A DNA stretch of 64,000 bases. Source: Patescibacteria group bacterium (lineage in GTDB: Bacteria; Patescibacteriota; Gracilibacteria; Peribacterales; Peribacteraceae). Below are positions 24,947-35,181 of this stretch, piece by piece. The stretch spans positions 186,001-250,000 of the forward strand of contig JALQTW010000002.1 in NCBI GenBank assembly GCA_023263945.1, written 5' to 3'. Made by a program: the position numbers and the translations under genes. How positions within the stretch are numbered: the stretch's first letter is position 1; the number at the start of each line of letters is the position of its first letter. A model generated the notes under the pieces. The model worked only from the letters and a program-made list of their open reading frames with translations. It searched no databases and was not told the origin of the DNA.

Positions 24947-26962
24947 GGATTCAAACAATCCCTCAAATAGACCTTTTATACTCGTTTTCCCAGCAAAATC
25001 TTCTTCCCACTGTTTTCGTCTTGGCGGATCTTGATATTGGCCCGTGAATGCTTCAAGTACATAGTCAGGCAATCCTCCGGCAGGATTGAGCTCGACTTTC
25101 ATTTCACCATTCGAGTCTTTCGTTTTTGTAGTTCTTGTTAAAGAAGGCACAAACATTCGCAAGCAGTGCATCAGTTCAGCATATTCGGAGTTTGTGTTTT
25201 CTATCTGCAACGCCAATGCAACAGTCTGTTCAAACAATGATGCCGCATTCGTGTGGCGAGCACCATACGCCAGGTGCGCCTTCATGGAAAGCATTGCTGT
25301 GTTTACAACATCCCTTTCAATTCCAATAGGAAGACCTTTTTCATGGAAGAAAAGAACATAGTTCTGAAGCAGCTGAGGTGCTTCATTAATTCTTGTGGCT
25401 GTCGTCGTTCGTATATATTGCAAAATATAGTAATGCAGAAACTCCACATCAAAAAAATCTGTACCATCTGATTCTCTACACTTCATTCTGATAAGACGTT
25501 TTAAATCCTCCAATATATCTTTATACAGGAAAACCATGACGCACAATCTTGCAATCGTATGATCCTCAAGAGGATTTCGCACCTTCGCCTGATTGTATAA
25601 AACTTCCATCAAAGCCATCTCTCTTTCAATTTTTTGTGAAAAATTCTCAACTTCCAAATTTGCTGTAAGTCGTTGCGCTTCTCCAAACGCCCAGTCTTCC
25701 ATTGAATTTGCTTGTTCTGGTGACACATACGTTCTTATGGCATGCACGTTCGCTAAGTTTACTTGATCAAGAGCATACCCTCTCTGCATTATTCTCTCTC
25801 TATCTTCAGGAGGTAAGGAAATATCCCATTCAACTGGAGGTAGAATATTTCCCCTCTGCGTACCAATGACAAAGGTATTTTGCCTCATATTCCCTGAAAG
25901 AAATTCTGGCTTACAAAAAACTGTGTCAACTGAAACTGCATCTTTATATTGCTCCCCAAATTCAATTTTTAAATCTGGGATAGGCCTCCGTGTACTAACA
26001 TGTTCCAAACCAGCATCAAAAGAGGACATCCCTACAGATGCTGCTTGCGAATAACTAGCTATATTTCTTGTTCTTTCCGCTCTCTGTCTTACTTGCGGGG
26101 TAAACGCTTTCTTCTTTTGTCGCGCTTCTCCTGTCACATTAGCTTTTTTTACTACAGGAATTTCACTCTGAACTTGTGGTAATACTTTTCTCATTTCTTT
26201 GAGCAAAGCTGCCATGCGTTCATGAAGAAGCGCTGCTCTATTTTCAGCAATCATTTTTTCAAGTGTCCCTGCAAGTACTTTATAGTCCTCCTGGGTAATG
26301 ATGCTGCGATCTTCTTGCTGAAGTCTCTCTTCAGCGACAACTAAATCGTTCTGAGCCTCTCCCAACGCTTTCTTCTTCTTTGCAATCTTTTCTTGCTGGG
26401 TGCGCACTTGATTTTGCAAGTCTGCTTGAGCTTCTTCCTGCTTTCTTTTCAAAATAACAGGCGCGAGCATATGTGCATTTTTTATGGGCAGATTTCTTAC
26501 CTGATACTCCTGCAGCTTTCTCAACGAAATGTTTATCTCGACTACTTTCCTACGAAGATCCTCGCACAACCTTTGAATTTTTTGTTGTACATAATGTGGA
26601 ACCGTTTGAGACTCAAACGTCGATATCGCATGGCGAGCAGCATCAACAAACGAAGAAAGATGCATTTCTCCCGAGCCTCCCGTTATTTCCAAACCAATGG
26701 AAACAGGAATTTGATCACCGCTAAAAACCGCTGCAATCTCAGGCATCGCATTTCCTAAAGCTTCATACCGACTGCGACACTCAATAAGAACAGAACGTAA
26801 TCCTTCCAACGCGTCTGGATTTTCCAGAGGAATAGTCGTGAGATGTTGTTCTGTATCATCGAAAAGAGACAGTAATTTCTGCCAACCAGATGATGGTGAG
26901 AGTTCGGTCATACAAAGAAGTTCAAACATTTTACAATTTTTATTAAGAAAGTCAATCATCAT
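24926..26962 (-). CDS. Large cytosolic coiled-coil protein of unknown function
   Basis: 678 residues without signal or membrane span. Residues about 195-265 form a strong coiled coil (QEEAQADLQNQVRTQQEKIA, KKKKALGEAQNDLVVAEERL). The C-terminal part is helical, with IENTNSEYAELMHCLRMF and a final KTSIKGLFEGLFESLRSHMR. Not recognised. Codon use is somewhat AT-richer than its neighbours. Start may be MTELSPSSGW at 26911 rather than 26962. Divergent from folD and overlapping tmk by 21 nt at the 3' ends. Confidence 0.8.
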   Translation of the reverse strand: MMIDFLNKNCKMFELLCMTELSPSSGWQKLLSLFDDTEQHLTTIPLENPDALEGLRSVLIECRSRYEALGNAMPEIAAVFSGDQIPVSIGLEITGGSGEMHLSSFVDAARHAISTFESQTVPHYVQQKIQRLCEDLRRKVVEINISLRKLQEYQVRNLPIKNAHMLAPVILKRKQEEAQADLQNQVRTQQEKIAKKKKALGEAQNDLVVAEERLQQEDRSIITQEDYKVLAGTLEKMIAENRAALLHERMAALLKEMRKVLPQVQSEIPVVKKANVTGEARQKKKAFTPQVRQRAERTRNIASYSQAASVGMSSFDAGLEHVSTRRPIPDLKIEFGEQYKDAVSVDTVFCKPEFLSGNMRQNTFVIGTQRGNILPPVEWDISLPPEDRERIMQRGYALDQVNLANVHAIRTYVSPEQANSMEDWAFGEAQRLTANLEVENFSQKIEREMALMEVLYNQAKVRNPLEDHTIARLCVMVFLYKDILEDLKRLIRMKCRESDGTDFFDVEFLHYYILQYIRTTTATRINEAPQLLQNYVLFFHEKGLPIGIERDVVNTAMLSMKAHLAYGARHTNAASLFEQTVALALQIENTNSEYAELMHCLRMFVPSLTRTTKTKDSNGEMKVELNPAGGLPDYVLEAFTGQYQDPPRRKQWEEDFAGKTSIKGLFEGLFESLRSHMR

Positions 26963-26980
26963 CTTTTGCTTACGAATTGC

Positions 26981-26986
26981 TATGAT
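26981..26986 (+). promoter_or_regulatory. Extended -10 (TGC TATGAT) of folD
   Basis: TATGAT preceded by TGC, ending 6 nt before the folD ATG at 26993; predicted leaderless start. Confidence 0.6.
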
Positions 26987-26992
26987 TTATCC

Positions 26993-27844
26993 ATGTCCGC
27001 CCTCCTCCTTGCCGGCAAACCCGCAGCCGATGCGCTTTTGGAGCGCCTAAAGCCGGACATCAAAAAGCTGGATCCAAAGCTGGTCGTCGTTCAGGTGGGT
27101 GAAGATCCTGCCAGTTCCAGTTACATCAAACAGAAGATGAAAAGTTGCGAAGCCGTGGGCATGCGTCATGAGCATCTGCATTTGGATGCAGCGATCTCGA
27201 AAGAAAAATTATTCGAAGAGATTGATCAACTGAATAACGATAGTGATGTGACGGGCTTCATTGTGCAACTCCCACTCCCCTCTCATCTTCAGGAATTCGT
27301 ACCGGATGTGATAAAAGCGATCGACCCAAAAAAAGACGTTGATGGGTTTGGCGCATACAATCTTGGAAAAATGTTTTTAAGTACGGAGTTCGAGCATCTT
27401 CCACCCGCAACTCCTTCTGGCATTATCGAGCTTTTGAATTTTTACAAGATCGATCCTGCAGGAAAACATGTCGTGGTTGTTGGTCGCAGTAACATCGTTG
27501 GAAAACCGATTGCAGTTATGCTCTTAAATCGTGATGCCACCGTGACAATCACACACAGTAAAACAAAAGACCTCGTATCACTCACTAAGCAGGCAGACAT
27601 CCTCATTGCTGCTGTTGGTAAACCTCATCTTATTACAGCGGACATGGTGAAGCCGGGCGTTGTGATCATCGATGTTGGAATGAATAGAACCGAGGACGGA
27701 AAACTTGTGGGTGATTGCGACTTCGATTCCCTTGAAAAGATTGCATCGGCTATCACACCTGTACCGGGTGGTGTTGGCCCTCTGACGGTTGCAAGTTTGA
27801 TGCGGAACTGTGTGACGGCGAAGAAGCGACAAATGGAAGTCTAA
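26993..27844 (+). CDS. folD: Bifunctional methylenetetrahydrofolate dehydrogenase/cyclohydrolase
   Basis: 283 residues. FolD interconverts 5,10-methylene- and 10-formyl-tetrahydrofolate with NADP, supplying one-carbon units for purines (purF and purD are in this window). SSSYIKQKMKSCEAVG has the catalytic tyrosine and lysine. VQLPLPSHL, PKKDVDGF, VGRSNIVGKPIAVMLLN (Rossmann) and TPVPGGVGPLTVASLM are standard. The start MSALLLAGK at 26993 is preferred to 26966 from family alignment and the -10 placement. Confidence 0.96.
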   Translation: MSALLLAGKPAADALLERLKPDIKKLDPKLVVVQVGEDPASSSYIKQKMKSCEAVGMRHEHLHLDAAISKEKLFEEIDQLNNDSDVTGFIVQLPLPSHLQEFVPDVIKAIDPKKDVDGFGAYNLGKMFLSTEFEHLPPATPSGIIELLNFYKIDPAGKHVVVVGRSNIVGKPIAVMLLNRDATVTITHSKTKDLVSLTKQADILIAAVGKPHLITADMVKPGVVIIDVGMNRTEDGKLVGDCDFDSLEKIASAITPVPGGVGPLTVASLMRNCVTAKKRQMEV

Positions 27845-28301
27845 AAAATTCGATTGCGGTCATACAGAAAGAATGGGGATGCGTGTCTGGTCTTTGCATA
27901 ATTCCGTACACCGTTCCATTCGCATGCTGAACACCCTGAAAAACAGTACCCGCTGGGAGAATGGTATCGCGGGTTTTGAGTTTGCCGTCTTCTAGACAAA
28001 CGTCGATTCCAAAAGACACTCTTTGAGGGCTCTGCAATGTTGAGGAACCCTCTGTGGGAGTTATCTCCTCCCATGAACCAAGAAACGGCAGTATTCTTAT
28101 CAGCTCCGAGAAACGCACACATACAACAATTTCATGTATCCGAAGTCGTGCCCATCCCTCATTAACGACATGGAATGCAAGCGGCGCTCCCTTTTCAACA
28201 AGCATTTCTTTGATGACATCGGGGCCAGCATCCGAAGATGCATCAACGTGAAAATTCTGTCTTGCCCGATGCGTGTGATAAGTCTTTCTACGATGTTCCA
28301 T
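27753..28301 (-). CDS. Hypothetical protein overlapping the folD 3' end
   Basis: 182 residues from MEHRRKTYHTHRA. The body (VIKEMLVEKGAPLAFHVVN; GIDVCLEDGKLKTRDTILP) looks like a real soluble protein. The last 30 residues are antisense to folD and low in complexity (SSPSHSSASN), so the functional end may be earlier. Support for the gene comes from an extended -10 TGC TATAGT (28311-28316, minus strand) that ends 9 nt before this ATG. Longer starts to 28427 would bypass that promoter. No family recognised. Confidence 0.55.
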   Translation of the reverse strand: MEHRRKTYHTHRARQNFHVDASSDAGPDVIKEMLVEKGAPLAFHVVNEGWARLRIHEIVVCVRFSELIRILPFLGSWEEITPTEGSSTLQSPQRVSFGIDVCLEDGKLKTRDTILPAGTVFQGVQHANGTVYGIMQRPDTHPHSFCMTAIEFFRLPFVASSPSHSSASNLQPSEGQHHPVQV

Positions 28302-28390
28302 AAGAAAGTTACTATAGCAAAAAAAATAATCCTGAAAAGCCATCTCGTTCTCCTTTATTGGCAAACAGAAACTTCCTCTTGTAAGATTTT

Positions 28391-31300
28391 GTGAAAGTGG
28401 ATTTAAAAGGACTTCTTTTTTCGGCACTGTCCGTTGCTGTCATTACGGCGGTCATCGCAACAGTGTTCACAAGACAACCAACAGAGCCGCAGATCCTCAT
28501 TCCCTCACTCACTCTTTCTAGTCCTATTGCGTTTTCGCCCCTTGCAGGAGAGGTTATTAATGCAAACGGCATTGCGCTCAACAAATATTCGTTTGATCAA
28601 TCCAATATTGGAGCGCTCATCAAGCGTGACCAGCATAATATCGTGAACTGCAACATGGGAGTTGCACAAAACACGCCTCTCATTGCCAATGGCACAACAG
28701 CCATTACGCCGGCATCTCGCTACTGGGGCTACGAGTACTCCGGCAACGAGCTTGCCAATTATCGCGCAGGCAAAAAGCAACTGGAGCTCTATAACGGTAC
28801 CTTCTTCCTGTCGAACGGAGAACTGGCGACACCCACGGATGCTGCAACGAGAGATCTCTACCTACAGATCAACAAACTCACGTCCTACAACACACAATCA
28901 AGAAGTAAGATGTACTACTTCATGAGTCAGAATGACTTGTGTTTCAGTTGCTCGAAAGGTCTTCAGAATCCAAGTGCCTGCCCTGGTTACGCAGGGTACA
29001 GTTCCAGCAGCGCCATCAGTTGTACGAATGGTTCACAATGTCCTGCTGGACAAGGATGTGTCAACGGCACGTGCGGCATATGTTCCAATACTGCGCAATG
29101 CCCTGCTGGACAAGCATGTGTGAATGGAACATGTGGATTATGCACGAATACGAATCAATGCAACGGGCTCGTCTGTTCTAGCGGCGTATGTGTTTCGTGT
29201 GACACGACACATCCATGTCCTGCAGGCAGTACCTGCACGACAAATGGAATCTGTGTGCAAAATTCTTCCTCTTCATCGGCATGTACAAACGGATCACTCT
29301 GTCCCGATAATCGCGTGTGTACGAACGGAACGTGCACATCCTGTAATCCGCCTTCCGTGATCTGCCCGCAAAACCGCGTGTGTACGAACGGGATCTGTGT
29401 GCAGCAATCAAGTTCCAGTAGCGTTTCGTCTTCTTCTGCCTGCGCGAACGGAACGCTCTGTCCCGATAATCGCGTGTGTACGAACGGAACGTGCACATCC
29501 TGTAATCCGCCTTCCGTGATCTGCCCCGGAAGCCTTGTATGTACTAATGGATCATGTATCACACCATCCAGCTCATCTTCCAGTTCGCGTTCTTCGTCCA
29601 GTTCATCTTCTTTCTCCTCAGTGACGTCATCGAGCAGTTCGACGAGTTCTTCCTCCACTCCTCCATCAAGTAGTTCTTCACGCTCATCTTCCTCTCAACC
29701 TCCAAGTAGTTCGTCGAGTGTCAGTAGTTCATCCGTGCAATGTGACTCGACCCATCCGTGTCCCTCGGGGCAAACATGTGTAGGAAACGTCTGTCAGATC
29801 ATCGTTTCTTCCTCTTCTTCAACAAGTGCCTGTCAAAACGCCTCTTCTGTCTGTAATCCTGCCGCTCTGGCACCAAACTGCACTTCTGCCATTTTCAGTT
29901 ATGCAACGTGCACCTGCGAATGTACCGCCTTTGCATCAAGCTCTTTATCTTCGAAACCGTTCGTTGCCAATACCTGTGGGAACGGCGTTCTGGAACTCCG
30001 TTACAACACGAATCCGTACGGCTATTACAATACCCCCATTGATGAAGAATGTGATGATGGAAACAACGACGACGATGACGGCTGCTTCGCAAATTGTGCA
30101 ACCATGATTCCACCATCACTCCTGGGAACAAAGGCAAGGGTCTCCTGTCATTACAACACACCATGGGATGACTCGTATTCTGTCTGGTTCGACCGTATTG
30201 ATCCAAAATTGCCAACAACTATTTCGCAATTCGGCAGCATTCCCACAGTCGGTAACGATCAAATTGGACTTGCAGGACAAGCACTCACGTTTGCAAGCCC
30301 GCATCCTGATGATGGCGGCAGGGAGAAAATCTGGCTCTTCGGTTCTTCCTCCGGAACAAATTTGTTCAATGCAGTTGGATCGTACAAGTATGCAACGAGC
30401 ATTTACTCATCGACAAACGGCATCCACTGGGATTACCGCGCAGAACTTCCTGTTGCAACGCGAACGGACAGAGGTGATTTAGGCATCTCGATTGTGAAAT
30501 ATCGGCATCCGTCCCGCAATGCGACGGAGCTCTGGCTCTTTGGAGGAAAAACGTACGATAGAACGAAACCGGTCACTGCCACGTCTGCAGCCGCAGAGAC
30601 GCACACGGATAAGGTATTCATTTCGCAAGATGGCATGAACTGGAGTGCAGGTCCCGCTCTTCCCTACAAGGTTTTCAACCCTCATGCTGCCGTGCTCAAC
30701 GGGAAGATTTACGTTATTGCGGAGTCCATTGGTTCCAAGTTGCCATGGGACATCCGTACAGATATTCCAAATTACTTGATATCCAAAAATTCACGCATGG
30801 TGTTCTCGTACGATGGATCTCAGTGGAAAGTGGAACCCGAACTTCTTCCTGTTGTGCTGAATGCATCGGGTCTTCTTGGCATCTCCATGCACAGACTCAC
30901 GGAAGGTCCCTTTACGTCCCCAGGAAAGACCAATTCAGACTACGGACTTTCAAACTTCCATTTCGTCTCCTTTAACAATGCGCTGTATGTCATAGGAGGG
31001 CAATTTGGCATGGGCTATATGTATGACGTCTATAAGTTTGATGGCGCACACTGGACGCATGTCAGTTCCTTCCCAGGGCGTCTTGCAGACGGTTTCTCGA
31101 CCGTCTACCAAAACCGTCTGTGGGTCATGGGAGGAGGTGTAACAGGATCTTATTCATCCTGTGAGGTGTACTCCACTGCCAACGGGGTGGATTGGACATG
31201 GGAACAAAACTTCATGCCTTCCCCTCGTAGTAATGGAAGCGCCGTGACGTACAAATTGGGCGCATCGGATGCACTGTGGGTTCTTGGAGGATCTGGCAAT

Positions 31301-32830
31301 GAACGTCGCGTGCAGGTCATGCAAACGAACTACGTCTCTACCGCAACGGGGGCCGTGAAGACGGTTCCGTACTGTTTTGGCTCTCTCGACTACGCCGAGC
31401 CACGCTGCGACGTGGGCTCTATAACATGTCCAGCTGGGTACTCCCCGGGCTGTTATGCGCGACCAAAAGAGCAAACATACTGGGGTGTTGGCACTCAAAA
31501 TCCGACATTCTCTCCATCTGATGGTCTGTATCACGATCTGAATGCCGCAACAAAGATCTGTTCACTCGCTTCACCCATTCTCTCTGCAGGAGATACGTCG
31601 CTTGAATGTACTCCAGCGAGCGATGTTGTGAGTTCGCCACTAAACTATCAGATTGACAGTAACGATTACTACTCTCAAACAACGAACTATCCTTCGAGCA
31701 TTCCAAACTTTCAGAAGCTCAACTCAGCAACCTGTAATAACTGCCCAGATTTCTCCGATCCTCCGTCGCCACGCTGTGTGAAGAATGAGGATCCATCTCT
31801 TTCCGTACCCATGACATGTGGCAACACATCTTCACTTTCTTCCAGCACATCATCGTCCATGAGCACTCCGGCACTATCAGGAAGTCTGCTTTGGGCGGAA
31901 CCAGGGAAGATTAACGTTATCAAATTGGACGGAACGGGGAAGAAACCGTTCTATGTTGCTCCAACCTATAAGAACCCTTCTACGCAAGCAACGTTCTACT
32001 ATGCGATCAACTCGATTCTGGTCGATCACGACAACAGAAAAGTCTATTGGTCCATGCAAAATCCAGACTGGGTGACTGGCTCAACGAGCGGTGACTATCA
32101 GATTGTCGTTGCAGATATCAACAGTAATGGTGTTGCAGCGAACCTGACAGTTTTGCAGAAAGCAAACAATGTCATTTATACGGGTCTTGCGTTGGACGGC
32201 AACGGAAATCTCTACTTCGCCCAAATGCCAGCTCCCGGCTACAGTAGCACGTCGCGCATTCGTAAGCTCAATCTTACAACGCAGCAAATGACGGAAATTT
32301 TCACTATCAGCTCTACATCCGCAATTCCCTCTGCGCTCGGCGTCGATGCACAAAACAGTCTCCTCGTGTGGACAAAGCAGAAGGAGATGTACGCTTCCGA
32401 TCTTGCAGGTGCAGGCGCTCGCAAGATTGCACAGTCAGCGACGAACATCCAGAACCTCCTTTCGCTCGACCGATTCAATCAACGTATCTATTGGAACGAA
32501 ATTCCCACAGGAACCAATACAGCAACACTTCGGTCTACAACCTATGATGGAACGATCACAAACGATCTCTTGAGCTGCATGAAAGGCTCCGCCAGCGCCG
32601 TCCTCTACCCTGCGACCGGCACCTTCGTGCGCTTCTCTCCGTATGACGGAAACACATCAACGCCAGGAAAGATTCTTGCAACGGGACCTGATGGCACAAC
32701 GAATCCTGTCGCTATCGTCACAACAGGAACTGTCACCGTAACCCCCACCGCCCTGGCCCTGAATATCGACGTGCCAACATCCGCAGTTCTTCCCACCATC
32801 ACGTCACCCGTCTGCGTTTCTGCGCCGTAA
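28391..32830 (+). CDS. Giant surface protein: Cys-rich repeats, poly-Ser linker, kelch and YWTD-like propellers
   Basis: 1479 residues; GTG start. A signal anchor (about 8-28) is followed by a 150-residue domain, then Cys-rich EGF-like repeats (about 205-390) of the form CPAGQGCVNGTCG / CPDNRVCTNGTC. Next are poly-Ser linkers, another Cys-rich block, and an ECDDGNNDDDDGC calcium-type motif (about 555-570) like DUF4215. Kelch-like strands follow (LWLFGGKTYD, LYVIGGQFG, LWVMGGGV, LWVLGGSG; about 670-985). After a further Ser linker comes a YWTD-like propeller (LLWAEPGKINVIKLDG, KVYWSMQN, RIYWNEIP). Probably an adhesin. Two more surface genes follow directly. Confidence 0.85.
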   Translation: MKVDLKGLLFSALSVAVITAVIATVFTRQPTEPQILIPSLTLSSPIAFSPLAGEVINANGIALNKYSFDQSNIGALIKRDQHNIVNCNMGVAQNTPLIANGTTAITPASRYWGYEYSGNELANYRAGKKQLELYNGTFFLSNGELATPTDAATRDLYLQINKLTSYNTQSRSKMYYFMSQNDLCFSCSKGLQNPSACPGYAGYSSSSAISCTNGSQCPAGQGCVNGTCGICSNTAQCPAGQACVNGTCGLCTNTNQCNGLVCSSGVCVSCDTTHPCPAGSTCTTNGICVQNSSSSSACTNGSLCPDNRVCTNGTCTSCNPPSVICPQNRVCTNGICVQQSSSSSVSSSSACANGTLCPDNRVCTNGTCTSCNPPSVICPGSLVCTNGSCITPSSSSSSSRSSSSSSSFSSVTSSSSSTSSSSTPPSSSSSRSSSSQPPSSSSSVSSSSVQCDSTHPCPSGQTCVGNVCQIIVSSSSSTSACQNASSVCNPAALAPNCTSAIFSYATCTCECTAFASSSLSSKPFVANTCGNGVLELRYNTNPYGYYNTPIDEECDDGNNDDDDGCFANCATMIPPSLLGTKARVSCHYNTPWDDSYSVWFDRIDPKLPTTISQFGSIPTVGNDQIGLAGQALTFASPHPDDGGREKIWLFGSSSGTNLFNAVGSYKYATSIYSSTNGIHWDYRAELPVATRTDRGDLGISIVKYRHPSRNATELWLFGGKTYDRTKPVTATSAAAETHTDKVFISQDGMNWSAGPALPYKVFNPHAAVLNGKIYVIAESIGSKLPWDIRTDIPNYLISKNSRMVFSYDGSQWKVEPELLPVVLNASGLLGISMHRLTEGPFTSPGKTNSDYGLSNFHFVSFNNALYVIGGQFGMGYMYDVYKFDGAHWTHVSSFPGRLADGFSTVYQNRLWVMGGGVTGSYSSCEVYSTANGVDWTWEQNFMPSPRSNGSAVTYKLGASDALWVLGGSGNERRVQVMQTNYVSTATGAVKTVPYCFGSLDYAEPRCDVGSITCPAGYSPGCYARPKEQTYWGVGTQNPTFSPSDGLYHDLNAATKICSLASPILSAGDTSLECTPASDVVSSPLNYQIDSNDYYSQTTNYPSSIPNFQKLNSATCNNCPDFSDPPSPRCVKNEDPSLSVPMTCGNTSSLSSSTSSSMSTPALSGSLLWAEPGKINVIKLDGTGKKPFYVAPTYKNPSTQATFYYAINSILVDHDNRKVYWSMQNPDWVTGSTSGDYQIVVADINSNGVAANLTVLQKANNVIYTGLALDGNGNLYFAQMPAPGYSSTSRIRKLNLTTQQMTEIFTISSTSAIPSALGVDAQNSLLVWTKQKEMYASDLAGAGARKIAQSATNIQNLLSLDRFNQRIYWNEIPTGTNTATLRSTTYDGTITNDLLSCMKGSASAVLYPATGTFVRFSPYDGNTSTPGKILATGPDGTTNPVAIVTTGTVTVTPTALALNIDVPTSAVLPTITSPVCVSAP
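29297..29526 (+). repeat. 71-bp perfect direct repeat inside the Cys-rich region
   Basis: 29297-29367 and 29456-29526 are identical over 71 nt, offset 159 nt (53 codons). They encode the same Cys-rich repeat (CPDNRVCTNGTCTSCNPP). Perfect identity at synonymous sites indicates recent duplication or gene conversion. Confidence 0.85.
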
Positions 32831-32831
32831 C

Positions 32832-35177
32832 ATGGGAGATCTGCCACTTCCTATGCGTAGAACGCCCATCTCCTACGGCATCCTCATCCCTCTTCTCCTT
32901 GGAGGAGCTTTGCTTGTTGCACTCTTGTCCCGCTCCTCGTCGTGGTTCCGCGCTGCGCTCCTACCTCCCAACAACACCCAACAGATTCAAGATATCTACG
33001 GTAATAGCGTGGTGTCCCGGGTGAGCTTGGGGTATGGAGATTCCGTACAAGTGGAAACGGGCATTCAATACCTTGTGCACTGTCCTACCGATGGAGCACC
33101 TTCGGGGTATGGATTTCATTCCCCTGTTGATTTTGATGTTCCGGGGCTTCGCATCTACGAATATACAGCGCAGCAAAGTGATGAGCGGGATAAGGCGAAG
33201 AGTGGAAAGGCACGGTGGAACGGAAGGACGTTCGGGTATGACGTGAATGATGACTTGGATGTCTTTGAGCAGGGGAAAGTGTACCTCGTCAGTGCGGCGG
33301 AGCCCTTTGAATTTTCCTGTACGGGAACGGGGCTTGGGGGTGGGAGTAGTTCGAGTGCAGGAAATTCATCATCAACAGGAATAGGTTCCTCGAGTTCCTC
33401 CGCCTTCGTAGGGCAACTTTCCTGTACAAGCCCTGTTGTTGCCATTACGCCCGCCGTCATTCCAGATGAACTTCTTGGTACCTATCCCTACCTTATGCCT
33501 GGCCATGCGGTCTGGTCTACAGACCAAAACAAAGCACTCATCTTCACGCGCTTTCATCAAGGCAAGGTATGGTCATTTAATCCGACAACGAACGCATTCA
33601 CGTCCCAAACATTTAACACGGGAACCATGCCATCCGGATTCTCCAGCATGACGATTGAAAGTGCTGTCTGGAATTCAATCCGGAATGAGGCGTATATCTT
33701 CATGAAGAGCGGTTCGCAAACACGGATGTTCGTGTTCGCACCGTCGTCCGGCATTCCTGTAGATAAAGGTGTCCTTCCAGACAATGCCGATGTGTCGGTG
33801 TTTGATGCAAAAATGCCCACCGAACAAACGGTCTACCTGTATTCCCGCGCAACAGGATCTTTTAATGCGTACGATGTCCTGTCCTCCACGTACAGAGATC
33901 TCTCCAATACGTTACCGTCTCCCAGTGGAAGTTACTATGACGAGCTTAAGGATAACGTGGCCTCTGCCGCGGTGGATCCTGAAACGCATTTCATTTACTT
34001 CACTGCTTCCGCCCTGAAGGTAAACGGCGGTACGTATGACCAGGAAGACATGTACTTCTATAAATTCGATACAGCGAACGATGTCATGGCACTCTTCCCG
34101 CAATACCTTTCTAACAGCGCACCCCAGTATAACGGCAATGCTCTTGCCGGAATGAACCTTATCCGCACATCCCCGCCAAGGGAGAAAGCAACCATTGCAT
34201 GGAACGAACTTACAAAGACAATGCTCATCTTCGGTGGACATGAACTGGTGCCCAATACATCAAAATCTCTTCGTCTTTTCACAAATAGTTTTGACCCCCG
34301 CATCAATTACGACATCATCGAGTTCGATCCACGGCGCGGACTCATTCAGCCTCGACCAGAAATTCTCCCTTCTGCACGTGCGGATGTTACAGCCGTCTGG
34401 GATTCTCAAAACTCCATTTTCTATCTCATGGGAGGAGGCGCAGGTTACACGACAGTACCGTCCTACGTGACGAATGCACCATGGGATAATAATAATGGGT
34501 TCGATAACGGAAGCTTGCTACCGGCTACTGCTTCCTCCCTCCCAAGTGTCGAACATCAGGTAGTGACTGCGCGCATCTGTTCCATGACACAGGATCCTGC
34601 AAGCAGTTGCTCTCAGTACAATCTTCCACCGCAGATTACCCTTCAATCAAGTTACTTCGCCGGCTCCCCGGTTGCCCATGCAACACCGGCAAAGTTTGTA
34701 CATGCAACGGATGCCACAAACGATCCTATTACGTACTTCATCGCGCTCTCCGCTCACCACTTTGGCACTCCAGGTGCAGGAGATGCGCAGACTCCTAATC
34801 TTATCTATCCTCCATATGACGTGAACACAGACTCCATGGTGGACATTGGCGATGTAAATGCTATCGGCATGCTCATCGGTCGAAATCAGGGTCAATCGGG
34901 ATACAACCCTCGTGCCGACCTCAATAACGACGGATCCATTACGCAAGCCGATATCTCTGCCTTCTTTTCCGGCACGAGCGCTGCCATCTCTGCCATGTTT
35001 GGTAATGATTTCTCTTTTAATACTTCCACGGGACAACTCGACTACAGTCCTCAAATAAATCCTCCTCGTGCTCCCCTCAAAATCGACGTCACAGTCAGTG
35101 CTTATACAAGTGCTCCCTGCTTCCCTCTCCGCTATTCTTCTCTCCAGACGATCATCTCTAAACCAGCAGGAGGATAA
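32832..35177 (+). CDS. Surface protein with shared N-terminal module, kelch-like region and C-terminal dockerin
   Basis: 781 residues. Signal anchor about 14-34, then a module (about 46-170) almost identical to that of the next protein (QQIQDIYGNSVVSRVSLGYG onward). A poly-Ser linker follows (about 172-195). The middle has kelch/propeller-like strands (AVWSTDQNKALIFTR, MLIFGGHEL, FYLMGGGAG). The C-terminal region has two calcium-binding dockerin repeats: DVNTDSMVDIGDVNAIGM and DLNNDGSITQADISAFF (about 660-705). Dockerins bind cohesin domains; a cohesin gene is at 58664. It starts 1 nt after the preceding gene's stop. Confidence 0.85.
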   Translation: MGDLPLPMRRTPISYGILIPLLLGGALLVALLSRSSSWFRAALLPPNNTQQIQDIYGNSVVSRVSLGYGDSVQVETGIQYLVHCPTDGAPSGYGFHSPVDFDVPGLRIYEYTAQQSDERDKAKSGKARWNGRTFGYDVNDDLDVFEQGKVYLVSAAEPFEFSCTGTGLGGGSSSSAGNSSSTGIGSSSSSAFVGQLSCTSPVVAITPAVIPDELLGTYPYLMPGHAVWSTDQNKALIFTRFHQGKVWSFNPTTNAFTSQTFNTGTMPSGFSSMTIESAVWNSIRNEAYIFMKSGSQTRMFVFAPSSGIPVDKGVLPDNADVSVFDAKMPTEQTVYLYSRATGSFNAYDVLSSTYRDLSNTLPSPSGSYYDELKDNVASAAVDPETHFIYFTASALKVNGGTYDQEDMYFYKFDTANDVMALFPQYLSNSAPQYNGNALAGMNLIRTSPPREKATIAWNELTKTMLIFGGHELVPNTSKSLRLFTNSFDPRINYDIIEFDPRRGLIQPRPEILPSARADVTAVWDSQNSIFYLMGGGAGYTTVPSYVTNAPWDNNNGFDNGSLLPATASSLPSVEHQVVTARICSMTQDPASSCSQYNLPPQITLQSSYFAGSPVAHATPAKFVHATDATNDPITYFIALSAHHFGTPGAGDAQTPNLIYPPYDVNTDSMVDIGDVNAIGMLIGRNQGQSGYNPRADLNNDGSITQADISAFFSGTSAAISAMFGNDFSFNTSTGQLDYSPQINPPRAPLKIDVTVSAYTSAPCFPLRYSSLQTIISKPAGG

Positions 35178-35181
35178 ACTT

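Noticed and set aside
28302..28427. Longer start of the hypothetical gene opposite folD
   Set aside because: It would run over the -10 that precedes the ATG at 28301 and adds low-quality sequence.
29590..29740. CRISPR-like or tandem DNA repeat in the AGTTC/TCATCT tract
   Set aside because: This is the coding sequence of a poly-serine linker with mixed serine codons, not spaced repeats.
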